Assembly: GCA_015222595.1 (NCBI GenBank)
Contig: JADFVP010000182.1
Span: 1-12,762, forward strand
Origin: Pseudomonadota bacterium
Lineage (GTDB): Bacteria; Desulfobacterota; GWC2-55-46; JADFVP01
Reading direction: 5' to 3'
Length of the DNA: 12,762 bases
The notes under the pieces are model-generated. The model was not told the origin of the DNA. It saw only the letters and a program-made list of their open reading frames with translations, and searched no databases. Position 1 is the stretch's first letter. Every line of letters begins with the position of its first letter. The position numbers were made by a program, and so were the translations under genes. This document shows positions 1 to 7,229 of this stretch, piece by piece.

Positions 1-19
1 AGATGTGTATAAGAGACAG
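1..19 (+). other. Nextera sequencing adapter (transposase mosaic end), not genomic
   Basis: The first 19 bases, AGATGTGTATAAGAGACAG, are identical to the Tn5 mosaic-end sequence used in Nextera libraries. It sits exactly at the start of the window, as expected for an untrimmed read end at a contig edge. Read in frame it gives the artefactual peptide start MCIRD, which should not be taken as the true N-terminus of the following gene. Confidence 0.97.
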
Positions 20-1886
20 GATAACACTTATGTCCGAGCGCATAGAGCTTATGCTGGGCCGTAAGCCCAAGGGCATGTGGCTCGCCGAGCGGGTCTGGGA
101 GCCGACGCTGCCGACGACGCTAAAAGAGGCCGGGGTGGAGTATATCCTGGTGGACGACTACCACTTTATAAAGTCCGGCATTCGGCCAGAAAAACTCTCC
201 GGGTACTACATCACAGAAGACCGGGGCAATACCGTAAAGGTCTTTCCGGGCAGCGAACTTCTAAGGTACCTGATCCCCTTCAGGGGCGTGGACGAGTTCG
301 AGCGCGAATTGAAGAAATTGAGCGACGATCCCGACGTCTCGGGTATTATCTACGGCGACGACGGAGAGAAGTTCGGCGTCTGGCCCGGAACCTACAAGTG
401 GGTCTTCGAGGACGGCTGGCTTGAATCCTTCTTCGAGCGCATCAGTTCGCTCGACTGGATTAAGACTGTAACGCTCAGCGAGTACGCAGAAGCAGAAGAG
501 CCTGCGGGCAAGGTCTATCTGCCGACGACGTCGTATATGGAGATGGGCGAGTGGAGTCTGCCGCGCGAGGCGTCGGGCGCGTATGCAGAGCTGAATAAGG
601 CTATGGAGAACGAAGAGGGCGGAGAGCTGGTGCGCCGGTTCTTGCAGGGCGGAACGTGGCGCAACTTCTTCTCAAAGTACCCGGAGTCCAACTGGATGCA
701 CAAGCGGATGCTTCAGGTAAGCGCGGCTCTCAGTGCGTTAAGGGCTGAGGGCGCTCATATAGAGAACATGGCCGAGGCCGAAGAGTCGCTCTACAGGGCG
801 CAGGCCAACGACGCCTACTGGCACGGGGTCTTCGGCGGGCTCTATTTGCCGCACCTTAGAAGCGAGGTCTACAGAAATATTATAGAGGCCGAGGCCCTGA
901 CAAGAGCCTCTGTAAAGGGCACGGCGGTTGTGGTGGAGGAGCTCGACCTCGACGCAGACGGCTTCGACGAGCTTGCCTTGCGCACAGCCGAGCTTTCTCT
1001 CTTCTTCTCTCCGCGCGCCGGAGGCGCGCTCTTTGAACTCGACTACGTTACCGGCGGGCTCAACCTCTGCAATACGCTTACGCGCTGGAAAGAGGCGTAC
1101 CACAGCAAGGTTGGAGAACTCGGCAGTGATGAACACGGTGGCGGAGACGGCACAAAGTCCATACACGACCTCGTTACTGCCAAGGAAGAGGGGCTAGAGG
1201 AGCACCTTGTTGTTGACACCGCCAGAAGAGGGACCTTTAAAGACCACTTCCTCTCGGTTGACGAGAACCTCGACGACTTTTCGCGCAATACGCACGCCGC
1301 TCTCTCGGACTTTAACCTTAAGCCGTACTCTGTAGAGAAGACCAAAAAAGGTTTTGTGCTCGAAAGAGAGGCCCCGGTCGAGGGCTTTGGCGACTCTTTG
1401 GTGAAGGTAAAGAAGAGCGTAGAGAGTGCGGGCGGTCATAGCTTTAATGTCGGTTATGTTGTAGAGTGTGACGGGGTTAAAGGTAGCGCTGGTACAGCCG
1501 GAACCTCAGAAGGCGCGCTCTTTGGCGTCGAACTGAATCTGATCCTTCCGTGTTGCGACGGCCCGGCCTGCTTCTACAGTTTCGAGTCCGACGAGCCCGA
1601 CCCGCACGAGTGCGGTCTCGGCACAAAGGGCGTGACCGAAGGGGTCGAGCGGGTCCGTCTCGTGGACGAACATACCGGGATAGTCATGTCCATAGACTTA
1701 GACAGGGCGGTAACGCTCTGGCGGTATCCGGTCTACACGGTCTCACTCTCCGAGGCAGGCTTCGAGAAGATCTATCAGGGCTCGTGCCTCCTGTTTCTCA
1801 TTCCCTTCGGTAATGTTGAGAAGGCCGGAAGGGTGAGAGAGGAGTTGAAGATGCTGGTTCGCGTGGAGAAGTTCGTCGGAGAGTAG
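20..1886 (+). CDS. GH57 alpha-glucan enzyme (4-alpha-glucanotransferase / alpha-amylase type), 5'-truncated
   Basis: This is the C-terminal part of a glycoside hydrolase family 57 protein that cuts or transfers alpha-1,4-glucan chains, probably in glycogen or maltodextrin metabolism in the cytoplasm. Residue numbers count the adapter-derived ATG at base 3 as 1. MWLAERVWEP (25-34) contains the family's nucleophile Glu (E29), and YGDDGEKFGVWPGT (116-129) contains the acid/base Asp. SYMEMGEWSLP, KYPESNWMHKRM and QANDAYWHGVFGGLYLPHLR (265-284) closely resemble Thermococcus litoralis 4-alpha-glucanotransferase as I remember it. A beta-rich C-terminal domain like the DUF1925/DUF1926 region follows. 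Compared with family members of about 650 residues, roughly 90-100 N-terminal residues, including the usual HxHQP motif, are missing because the contig begins here. An in-frame ATG at 30-32 is internal, not the start. Amylase and glucanotransferase activity cannot be separated by eye. No recognisable link to the LPS genes downstream. Confidence 0.9.
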
Positions 1887-1923
1887 TTGATTTATCAGCC
1901 TTTTTACCTTTACCGATATGTAC

Positions 1924-1927
1924 GGAG
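1924..1927 (+). promoter_or_regulatory. Ribosome binding site deciding the kdsC start
   Basis: GGAG at 1924-1927 directly abuts a TTG codon at 1928, which is too close for initiation there. It lies six bases before the GTG at 1934, which is good spacing. This favours GTG 1934 as the kdsC start. Confidence 0.65.
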
Positions 1928-1933
1928 TTGTCT

Positions 1934-2485
1934 GTGGTTTTAACAAGTACCGATTTAACCGATAGCGCGCTTGCCGAAAAGGCCCGGCGCGTACGTCTGC
2001 TTATACTAGACGTAGACGGCGTTATGACCGACGGTTCTATAATCTACAGCAGCGGCGGGGGCGAGACCAAGGCCTTCAACGTAAAGGACGGTCACGGTAT
2101 AAAACTCTTCAAAAAAGCGGGGTTGGATGTCGCTATTATAACCGCGCGTACCTCCGAGGTGGTCGAGCGCAGAGCTGCGGACTTGGGTGTTAAGCTCCTC
2201 TACCAGGGGGCGACCGACAAGCTCGTGGTCTTTAAGGAGATACTTGAGATAAAGTCGCTCGATCCGTCGGAGACGGCGTACATCGGCGACGACGTAATAG
2301 ACCTGCCGGTCTTAAAGCGCGTCGGTCTCTCTGCTACTGTCGCCGACGCGGTCGAAGAGGTGCTCTCTTCGGTCGATTACGTTGCAACGCTCTCAGGCGG
2401 GCGCGGCGCTGTCAGAGAGGTGGTTGAGCTGATACTGAAGTCTCAGGGACTCTGGGACGGGTTGATGAAGCGGTATAGGGCATAG
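1934..2485 (+). CDS. kdsC: 3-deoxy-D-manno-octulosonate 8-phosphate phosphatase (KdsC)
   Basis: KdsC is a cytoplasmic HAD-superfamily phosphatase that dephosphorylates Kdo-8-phosphate to Kdo, the sugar joining lipid A to the LPS core. From the GTG start the protein has 183 residues, close to the family norm. HAD motif I is LDVDGVMTDG, with nucleophile D26 and general acid D28. ITART provides motif II, the lysine in GATDK motif III, and IGDDVIDLPVL motif IV with its Mg-binding aspartates. It has no cap domain, as in the C0-type tetrameric KdsC family. GTG at 1934 is preferred over TTG at 1928 because of ribosome-binding-site spacing; the choice changes only two residues. It lies 47 bases after the GH57 stop and is separated from lptC by 221 bases with a promoter. 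The partner genes kdsA and kdsD are not in the window. Confidence 0.93.
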   Translation: MVLTSTDLTDSALAEKARRVRLLILDVDGVMTDGSIIYSSGGGETKAFNVKDGHGIKLFKKAGLDVAIITARTSEVVERRAADLGVKLLYQGATDKLVVFKEILEIKSLDPSETAYIGDDVIDLPVLKRVGLSATVADAVEEVLSSVDYVATLSGGRGAVREVVELILKSQGLWDGLMKRYRA

Positions 2486-2502
2486 CGTCTCTGTGGCTAT
2501 GC
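2480..2502 (+). other. Hairpin across the kdsC stop codon
   Basis: GCATAGC (2480-2486) and GCTATGC (2496-2502) are perfect inverted repeats of 7 bp separated by 9 bases, and they include the kdsC stop. No T-run follows, so this is not an intrinsic terminator by itself. It may stabilise the 3' end of the mRNA. Confidence 0.45.
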
Positions 2503-2544
2503 GGCAGGGGAGTCCGTTACGCGTCTTCATGTGCCAAATTTACT

Positions 2545-2576
2545 CCGGTTCAGCCGATTAACTGCCGGGTTTTATT
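2545..2576 (+). terminator. Weak terminator-like element after kdsC
   Basis: CCGGTT (2545-2550) can pair with AA...CCGG at 2560-2568, with a 3-base bulge, and is followed by GTTTTATT. The stem is short and imperfect. It is the only intrinsic-terminator candidate between kdsC and the lptC promoter, and I hold it loosely. Confidence 0.2.
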
Positions 2577-2579
2577 GCC

Positions 2580-2608
2580 TTTACAGTACTGAGGCCCGGT
2601 GGTATAAT
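2580..2608 (+). promoter_or_regulatory. Sigma70-type promoter for the lptC operon
   Basis: TTTACA at 2580-2585 (one mismatch to TTGACA) and a perfect TATAAT at 2603-2608 are separated by exactly 17 bases. Transcription would begin near 2615, giving a leader of about 90 bases before lptC. The surrounding 221-base gap is otherwise non-coding, apart from a possible 22-codon ORF at 2632-2700. CCGGTG occurs twice around the -10 box (2596-2601 and 2621-2626), possibly by chance. Confidence 0.75.
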
Positions 2609-2631
2609 TTTTGCAGTAACCGGTGCGCGCT

Positions 2632-2700
2632 ATGCTCTTAGCAGTTGTCAAACCATTGATCTATAAAGATTTTACCGCGCCGGCAGCCTTGACGGCATGA
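2632..2700 (+). other. Possible 22-codon leader ORF upstream of lptC
   Basis: An ATG at 2632 opens a 22-residue frame starting MLLAVVKPLIYKDF and ending with TGA at 2698-2700, six bases before the lptC ATG. It begins about 17 bases after the predicted transcription start. A GGTG at 2622-2625 is a weak ribosome binding site. Its stop overlaps the lptC Shine-Dalgarno, which would allow translational coupling. It could equally be a chance ORF. Confidence 0.25.
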
Positions 2701-2706
2701 GGCAGA

Positions 2707-3270
2707 ATGAAACGTAAGGTAAAGGCCGTGTCAGGCCTTTTTATAGTTGTTTGCGTGCTTTCGCTAGCCGTGCTTGTTGGGCTCCATTATATGAACAGCA
2801 AGGGGCTCGAAGTGGTCGTGGCCGAGGACCGCTCGGTAGGGGTCAAGATGAGCGGTATTCACTACTCTTCGACCAGAGACGGTAAGGTTGAGTGGGTGCT
2901 CGACGCCAAGAGCGCAACCGCCTTTAAGCGCGGCGAGAGAACTCTTTTCGACTCCGTTAAGCTCGTCTTTTACGCCTCGGACGCCACAACCTACAAGTTG
3001 ACGGCTAAAGAGGGCACGGTTGACGAGAAGTTGGGCACGGTGGAGGTCGCCGGAGACGTACATGTCGAGTCGTTGGACGGCACATACTCTTTGAAGACCG
3101 AGATACTGAACTACTCGTCCGAGATGAAACGCTTTGAGACCGACTTACCGGTTGAGATACTCGCCTCCGGCATGGATGTAACAGGCACCGGGCTTATGAT
3201 CGATATAGACAGGGGATGGCTCAAGGTAGAGAGCGACGTAAGGGCTGTGCTCTCAGACGGTGCTCTATGA
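2707..3270 (+). CDS. lptC: LPS export ABC transporter periplasmic protein LptC
   Basis: LptC is an inner-membrane-anchored periplasmic protein that takes LPS from the LptB2FG transporter and passes it to LptA in the trans-envelope bridge. The 187-residue protein begins with MKRKVK and a single hydrophobic anchor at about residues 8-27. A beta-rich domain follows, with the LptC/OstA-type pattern of alternating short strands (for example TYKLTAKEGTVDEKLGTVEVAGDVHVESLDG split across 95-125). Length and layout match the family. The start ATG has GAGG at 2699-2702, four bases upstream. The stop TGA overlaps the lptA ATG as ATGA, so translation of the two is probably coupled. Identification rests on topology, fold pattern and position before lptA and lptB, because LptC sequences are weakly conserved. 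Confidence 0.85.
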   Translation: MKRKVKAVSGLFIVVCVLSLAVLVGLHYMNSKGLEVVVAEDRSVGVKMSGIHYSSTRDGKVEWVLDAKSATAFKRGERTLFDSVKLVFYASDATTYKLTAKEGTVDEKLGTVEVAGDVHVESLDGTYSLKTEILNYSSEMKRFETDLPVEILASGMDVTGTGLMIDIDRGWLKVESDVRAVLSDGAL

Positions 3271-3309
3271 TTCGACGCCCTATGATGCGACGCTCTATGG
3301 GTCGACTTG
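3265..3309 (+). repeat. Three tandem 15-bp repeats at the lptA start
   Basis: CTATGATTCGACGCC (3265-3279), CTATGATGCGACGCT (3280-3294) and CTATGGGTCGACTTG (3295-3309) lie head to tail. Units 1 and 2 differ at two bases; unit 3 is more diverged. Each contains an ATG in the lptA frame (3267, 3282, 3297), so the positively charged start of the signal peptide is built from the repeat (MIRRP, MMRRS, MGRLG). Confidence 0.8.
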
Positions 3310-3941
3310 GTATTCCGGTCTTGAGTTTCGTTCTGCTGCTTCTGTTGGGGCTTTCCGTTCCGTCGGCCTTTGCAGGGGATGGTTCGGAGACCCCGAAGGC
3401 TGACACAGCCCTGAAGAAGGAGAAGCCGCCGCTCGTTATCACCTCGAAGACGCTAGAGGCCGATAATAAGAAGGGCATAGTTATCTTCAAGGGCAACGTT
3501 ATTGCAGAAGAGGAGTTTCTGCTCTGCTCAGATGAACTCTACCTCGGGTACGGCGACGGCACGAAGGTTGACTCTATGGTCGCCATAGGGGATGTACGGA
3601 TCGTTCACGGAGACAGGGTCTCAGGGGCTAACCGCGCCGAGTATAAGCGCGCCGGGCGTACACTTATCCTTACCGGTTCTGCGGTCGTTGTCGAGTGCGG
3701 AGATACCGTTAGGGGCGAGCGCATAGAGGTCTACCTCGACGAAGATAGAGTCGTAGTGGACGGAGGCGGCACCGGCGAAGGCGACGGAACCGAGGCATCA
3801 GGCAGGGTACGGGCCGTTATCTTGCCGCAAGAGCAGAAGAGCTGCACAGAGGCTAAAGTAACCGGGGCAGCAAGTTCAGAGTATAAGAGAGGAACAGATG
3901 GAGAGTCTCGTTGTGGATGGGCTCGCCAAGTCCTTCGGTAA
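3267..3941 (+). CDS. lptA: LPS transport periplasmic protein LptA (OstA-like)
   Basis: LptA forms the periplasmic bridge carrying LPS from LptC to the outer-membrane LptD. The predicted 224-residue protein starts with a basic n-region (MIRRPMMRRSMGR), a hydrophobic core and an AFA signal-peptidase site near residue 36. An OstA/LptA domain follows: ITSKTLEADNKKGIVIFKGNV is the typical first strand pair, and GDVRIVHGDRVSGANRAEYKR and GERIEVYLDEDRVVV are later ones. The ATG at 3267 is chosen because it overlaps the lptC stop as ATGA; ATGs at 3282 and 3297 are alternatives created by the tandem repeat. The 3' end overlaps lptB by 44 bases, so the last residues are encoded over the lptB ribosome binding site and start. 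The C-terminal tail after about residue 175 is Gly/Ser/Glu-rich and probably unstructured. Confidence 0.88.
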   Translation: MIRRPMMRRSMGRLGIPVLSFVLLLLLGLSVPSAFAGDGSETPKADTALKKEKPPLVITSKTLEADNKKGIVIFKGNVIAEEEFLLCSDELYLGYGDGTKVDSMVAIGDVRIVHGDRVSGANRAEYKRAGRTLILTGSAVVVECGDTVRGERIEVYLDEDRVVVDGGGTGEGDGTEASGRVRAVILPQEQKSCTEAKVTGAASSEYKRGTDGESRCGWARQVLR

Positions 3942-4620
3942 GCGCACGGTCGTGGACGGTGTGTCGATGAGCGTGGAGCCGGGACAGATAGTTGGCCTTC
4001 TGGGGCCAAACGGCGCAGGAAAGACCACCACGTTCTATATGATTGTCGGCCTCATAGCCCCGGACTCCGGTGCTGTACGCATTGGCGAGAAAGACATAAG
4101 CGAGCTTGCGATGTACGAACGCGCTCGCGCAGGCATAGGGTATCTGGCCCAAGAGCCTTCGGTCTTCAGAAAGATGACCGTTGAGGAGAACGTAAGGGCG
4201 ATTCTGGAATTTATGAATATCGAGTCCGCCGAGATTGGCAGAAGGTGCGACGAACTCCTGGAAGAACTCGGTATTCGCCACCTGGCCCGCACCGAGGCGG
4301 TACGCCTTTCCGGAGGAGAGCGGCGCAGGGTGGAGATAGCCAGAGCGCTGGTGAACTCTCCGGGGTATCTGCTTCTCGACGAGCCTTTCTCTGGAATCGA
4401 CCCCATAGCCGTTGGCGAGATTCAGGACATTATGCTGGAGCTTAAGGAGAAGGGCATAGGCATTCTGGTAACCGATCACAACGTAGGCGCAACGCTCGGA
4501 ATCTGCGACCACGCGCATATTATCGACGGCGGCAAGCTCTTGAAGTCCGGCCCCCCGAGCGAGATTATAGACTCAAAACGCGTTAGAGAGGTCTACCTCG
4601 GAGACCGATTTAAGCTGTAA
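3898..4620 (+). CDS. lptB: LPS export ABC transporter ATP-binding protein LptB
   Basis: LptB is the cytoplasmic ATPase that works as a dimer with LptF and LptG to extract LPS from the inner membrane. All ABC nucleotide-binding motifs are present in the 240-residue protein: Walker A GPNGAGKTT (36-44), Q-loop Q85 in LAQEPSVFRKMTVEEN, signature LSGGERRRVEIARAL (137-151), Walker B LLLDEPFSGIDP with catalytic E162, and switch H194 in VTDHN. The strings YLAQEPSVFRK and LSGGERRRVEIARAL are characteristic of LptB rather than other ABC ATPases. AGAGGA at 3888-3893 provides a ribosome binding site inside the end of lptA. lptF and lptG are not in the window. The next gene is rpoN, the common arrangement in many Proteobacteria. 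Confidence 0.97.
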   Translation: MESLVVDGLAKSFGKRTVVDGVSMSVEPGQIVGLLGPNGAGKTTTFYMIVGLIAPDSGAVRIGEKDISELAMYERARAGIGYLAQEPSVFRKMTVEENVRAILEFMNIESAEIGRRCDELLEELGIRHLARTEAVRLSGGERRRVEIARALVNSPGYLLLDEPFSGIDPIAVGEIQDIMLELKEKGIGILVTDHNVGATLGICDHAHIIDGGKLLKSGPPSEIIDSKRVREVYLGDRFKL

Positions 4621-4708
4621 CGCGGTTATGTCGGGTTAAATTACAGACGGTTAAGCGCTATAAGAGAGCAGTAGTCTAAAGCAGCAGTAGAAAGGCATCC
4701 AGGTACGT

Positions 4709-6151
4709 ATGGCCCTCGAACTTAAAATGCAGCTCAAGCTCAGCCAGAGCCTTGTAATGACGCCGCAGTTGCAGCTTGCAATAAAGCTGTTGCAGCTCTC
4801 AAGGCTCGAACTCGTTGACATGGTGCGCGAAGAGATTGAGATAAACCCCGTGCTCGACGACACGGTCGAGGCCGGGACTAACGAGGGAGTGAGGGCGGAG
4901 GAAGAGAAGCAGAAGCCGACCGAGATCGACTGGCAGGCCTACCTCGAAGAGCAGAGCGACTACGGGGCCAAGCGCATAAACTTTGCCGACCGTCCTGATG
5001 ACGAAGACTTTATCGGCAATCTGCCCGAGGCGCACGAAGGGCTCGGCGAGTACCTTCTGTGGCAGCTCAGCCTTAGCGGTCTGGCTGAAGAGGAGGCGAA
5101 GCTCGGCGAGTTCATAATCGGCAACATAGGCGAAGACGGTTACCTGAAGCTGCTCGACAGGGGAGCGATGGACGCTACCGAGTACGAGGCCGCAGTGCTC
5201 GACGAGATAGTTCGCCTGACTAGCGTCAGCATTGAAACGGCCACCAAGGTGCTCTCCACAGTGCAGCAACTCGACCCCGTAGGGGTCTGCGCGCGTACGG
5301 TTCGCGAGTGCCTTCTGACTCAGGCGCTGCTCTGGCCGGTGCGCGATACTGTTGTCGAAGAGATTATCTCCGGCCATCTCGAAAAGCTCGCTTCAAGAAA
5401 CTACAAGGGCATAGCACGCGCGCTCGGCGTAACGTTCAAAGAGGTCTGCGAGGCGGCGGCCGCTATCAACAGGTGTCTCAATCCGACTCCGGGCGCGGGC
5501 TTCGGCATAGATTCGGCGCGCACCGTAATACCCGACATCTTCGTCAACAAGGTGGAGGACGAGTACATAGTAACGCTAAACGACGACGGCATGCCGAAGC
5601 TGAAGCTCAATAAGCTCTACCGCAATATGCTCAAGGCCGACGGCACCGTCTCTGACACCGCCAAGGAGTACCTGCAAGAGCGGCTAAAGAGCGCGCTATG
5701 GCTGATAAAGAGCGTGCATCAGCGCCAGAGGACGATCTTCAAGGTCATGGAGTCGATAGTCGGGTTTCAGAAGGATTTTCTCGACTTCGGGCTCAAGCAC
5801 CTGAAACCCCTGATACTGAAAGATGTTGCAGAGTCGGTCGGCGTGCACGAGAGCACGGTCAGCAGGGTCACTACCAACAAGTACGTGCAGACCCCGCGCG
5901 GGATCTTCGAACTCAAGTACTTCTTCTCCAACGCGATCTCCAACGGCGAGGGAACCGACGTAACGGCAGAGTATATCAGGAACAGGATAAAGGAGATAAT
6001 AGAGAACGAGAACTCCAAAAAACCTTACAGTGACCAGCAGATAGTTACCGAGCTTAAAGAGTCCGGCGTGGTGCTGGCGCGAAGAACGGCCACCAAGTAC
6101 AGAGAGGCGCTGGGGTTCCAGTCGTCGAGCAGGCGCAAGGTCGTCTACTGA
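4709..6151 (+). CDS. rpoN: RNA polymerase sigma-54 factor (RpoN)
   Basis: Sigma-54 directs RNA polymerase to -24/-12 promoters that need an AAA+ activator. The 480-residue protein has the Gln/Leu-rich region I (LKLSQSLVMTPQLQLAIKLLQLSRLEL, residues about 7-33, that contacts activators). An acidic region II at about 50-80, a central core-binding domain (DPVGVCARTVRECLLTQ) and a helix-turn-helix region (HESTVSRVTTNKYV) follow. The C-terminal RpoN box is ARRTATKYRE (457-466), which recognises the -24 element; the family form is usually ARRTVAKYRE, so the key Arg and Tyr residues are kept. AGG at 4701-4703 lies five bases before the ATG. The 88-base gap after lptB shows no clear promoter, so it is probably co-transcribed with the lpt genes. 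hpf and ptsN follow, as in many Proteobacteria. Confidence 0.98.
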   Translation: MALELKMQLKLSQSLVMTPQLQLAIKLLQLSRLELVDMVREEIEINPVLDDTVEAGTNEGVRAEEEKQKPTEIDWQAYLEEQSDYGAKRINFADRPDDEDFIGNLPEAHEGLGEYLLWQLSLSGLAEEEAKLGEFIIGNIGEDGYLKLLDRGAMDATEYEAAVLDEIVRLTSVSIETATKVLSTVQQLDPVGVCARTVRECLLTQALLWPVRDTVVEEIISGHLEKLASRNYKGIARALGVTFKEVCEAAAAINRCLNPTPGAGFGIDSARTVIPDIFVNKVEDEYIVTLNDDGMPKLKLNKLYRNMLKADGTVSDTAKEYLQERLKSALWLIKSVHQRQRTIFKVMESIVGFQKDFLDFGLKHLKPLILKDVAESVGVHESTVSRVTTNKYVQTPRGIFELKYFFSNAISNGEGTDVTAEYIRNRIKEIIENENSKKPYSDQQIVTELKESGVVLARRTATKYREALGFQSSSRRKVVY

Positions 6152-6231
6152 GCAGCGCAAGGGCAGGATGAGAAGCAGAAACGTGCGATTAACGTTGTAA
6201 AAATATAGGTTATTACAGAAGGAGTTAGTAA

Positions 6232-6588
6232 ATGCATATCACAGTAACGTTTAGACACCTCGACGCATCCGATGCACTGAGAGAGCACGCCGAAGAGAAG
6301 TCCGAAAGACTGCAAAAATACCTGATAGAGCCTATCGAGATCCACTGGGTTCTGTCGGTCGAGAAGATACGCCATATTGCCGACGTGACTATCGTTGCCG
6401 GAGGCGTCTCTTTGAAGGCGCAGGAGGAGACGCACGACATGTACCCCGCGATAGACATGGCGGCTTCCAAGATAGAGAAGCAGGTGCGCAAGCACAAGGA
6501 GCGGCTCAAGGACCACAAGAGCCATGACAACGCCAATTCCATCAAGTACGGGGCCGGTGAAGAGTTAGAGCAAGAGGCGGAAGAGTAG
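6232..6588 (+). CDS. hpf: Ribosome hibernation promoting factor, short form (HPF/YfiA family)
   Basis: HPF/YfiA proteins bind in the 30S decoding region and silence ribosomes in stationary or starved cells. The 118-residue protein begins MHITVTFRHLDASDALREHAEEKSERL and has the family's beta-alpha-beta-beta-beta-alpha pattern. The AQEETHDMYPAIDMAASKIEKQVRKHKERL segment at about 63-92 forms the conserved basic helix. It lacks the C-terminal dimerisation domain of long HPF (usually 170-200 residues), so it is a short form. The tail is charged and ends in EEAEE-like acidic residues. AGAAGGAG at 6217-6224 is a strong ribosome binding site seven bases before the ATG, stronger than its neighbours'. 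The 80-base gap after rpoN shows only a weak 5-bp hairpin (6180-6196). Confidence 0.95.
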   Translation: MHITVTFRHLDASDALREHAEEKSERLQKYLIEPIEIHWVLSVEKIRHIADVTIVAGGVSLKAQEETHDMYPAIDMAASKIEKQVRKHKERLKDHKSHDNANSIKYGAGEELEQEAEE

Positions 6589-6593
6589 GATAT

Positions 6594-6609
6594 AAGGCGG
6601 GGCCGCCTT
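6594..6609 (+). other. GC-rich hairpin between hpf and ptsN
   Basis: AAGGCG (6594-6599) pairs with CGCCTT (6604-6609) around a 4-base loop. A direct repeat GAGCGCG follows at 6612-6618 and 6626-6632. There is no T-run after the stem, so an intrinsic terminator is unlikely. An mRNA-processing or stabilising role is possible. Confidence 0.45.
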
Positions 6610-6686
6610 CGGAGCGCGAGAGTTCGAGCGCGGGGCGGTGTGCTTCCTATCTTATCCTGTTGGTAATATTAGTTCGGGTGGACACG

Positions 6687-7157
6687 ATGAGGCTTGCAGA
6701 CGTACTTAGACGAGAGCATATAATGCTCGACCTGAAGTCCAGAGCGAAGAATGATCTCCTTGGGGAGATGATAACGTTTCTTTGCGAGAAAGTGGAAGGG
6801 CTCGATAGAGACACGGCTTATGCCGCGCTCTTGAAGCGAGAGGAGCTGGGCACTACGGGAATCGGCCACGGAGTTGCGATTCCGCACGGCAAGCTCAAGG
6901 GGGTAGACAAGGTCATAGTCTGCTTCGGCAGGTCTGTTGCCGGGGTGGAGTTCGACTCAATGGACGCAGAACCGGTTCACCTCTTCTTCCTGATAGTGGC
7001 TCCAGAGAACTCGGCTGCCGCGCACCTGAAGCTGCTTGCGTCCATCTCCAGGCTTCTAAAGAGCAACGAGTTCAGAACCAAGTTGATGTCGCTCGACAAC
7101 CCGACCGACATCTTCAGGCTTATAATGGAGTCCGACACCCCTTACGGTTATCATTAA
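6687..7157 (+). CDS. ptsN: PTS nitrogen regulatory protein EIIA-Ntr (PtsN)
   Basis: PtsN is a soluble EIIA of the fructose family that acts in regulation rather than sugar uptake; phosphorylation controls partner proteins such as potassium transporters in enterobacteria. The 156-residue protein has the PTS EIIA type-2 signature: ELGTTGIGHGVAIPHGK carries the phosphorylatable histidine H67 (IPHGK), and HLFFLIVAPENSAAAHLKLLASISRLL is the conserved C-terminal half. The ATG at 6687 gives the usual family N-terminus (MRLADVL) with GGTGG a few bases upstream. An earlier in-frame TTG at 6660 would add nine residues with no good binding site and is rejected. It lies between hpf and hprK, so its phosphate donor is probably HPr from the same cluster. 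No dedicated GAF-domain EI-Ntr gene is seen here. Confidence 0.95.
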   Translation: MRLADVLRREHIMLDLKSRAKNDLLGEMITFLCEKVEGLDRDTAYAALLKREELGTTGIGHGVAIPHGKLKGVDKVIVCFGRSVAGVEFDSMDAEPVHLFFLIVAPENSAAAHLKLLASISRLLKSNEFRTKLMSLDNPTDIFRLIMESDTPYGYH

Positions 7158-7171
7158 GCTGGTGTAAGGCT

Positions 7172-7196
7172 GCGCCCGCTTTATTGGCATGGGCGC
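7172..7196 (+). other. Hairpin between ptsN and hprK
   Basis: GCGCCC (7172-7177) and GGGCGC (7191-7196) form a perfect 6-bp inverted repeat with a 13-base loop. Two more G-C pairs are possible inside (7178-7179 with 7187-7188). No T-run follows. It occupies most of the 72-base gap before hprK. Confidence 0.45.
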
Positions 7197-7229
7197 TCAA
7201 GACCGAGCCAGACAAAGAGACGGCCCTTT

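Noticed and set aside
3..20. ATG at base 3 as the start of the GH57 gene
   Set aside because: It lies inside the Nextera adapter; the reading frame merely happens to be open through it.
1887..1933. Promoter between the GH57 gene and kdsC
   Set aside because: TTGATT at 1887-1892 has no acceptable -10 box at 16-18 bases spacing.
3216..3266. Upstream extension of lptA into lptC
   Set aside because: It would add 17 residues with no signal-peptide character. The ATG at 3267 overlapping the lptC stop gives a typical secretion signal.
3853..4518. 221-codon antisense frame over lptB, and similar antisense frames at 4799-5377, 8260-8790, 8501-9037, 10329-10913 and 10601-11206
   Set aside because: All lie opposite well-identified genes, have no recognisable domains, and arise from the codon bias of the sense strand.
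6660..6686. TTG at 6660 as the ptsN start
   Set aside because: No ribosome binding site, and the ATG at 6687 gives the usual family N-terminus.
6589..6686. Intrinsic terminator between hpf and ptsN
   Set aside because: The 6-bp GC hairpin at 6594-6609 is not followed by a T-run.
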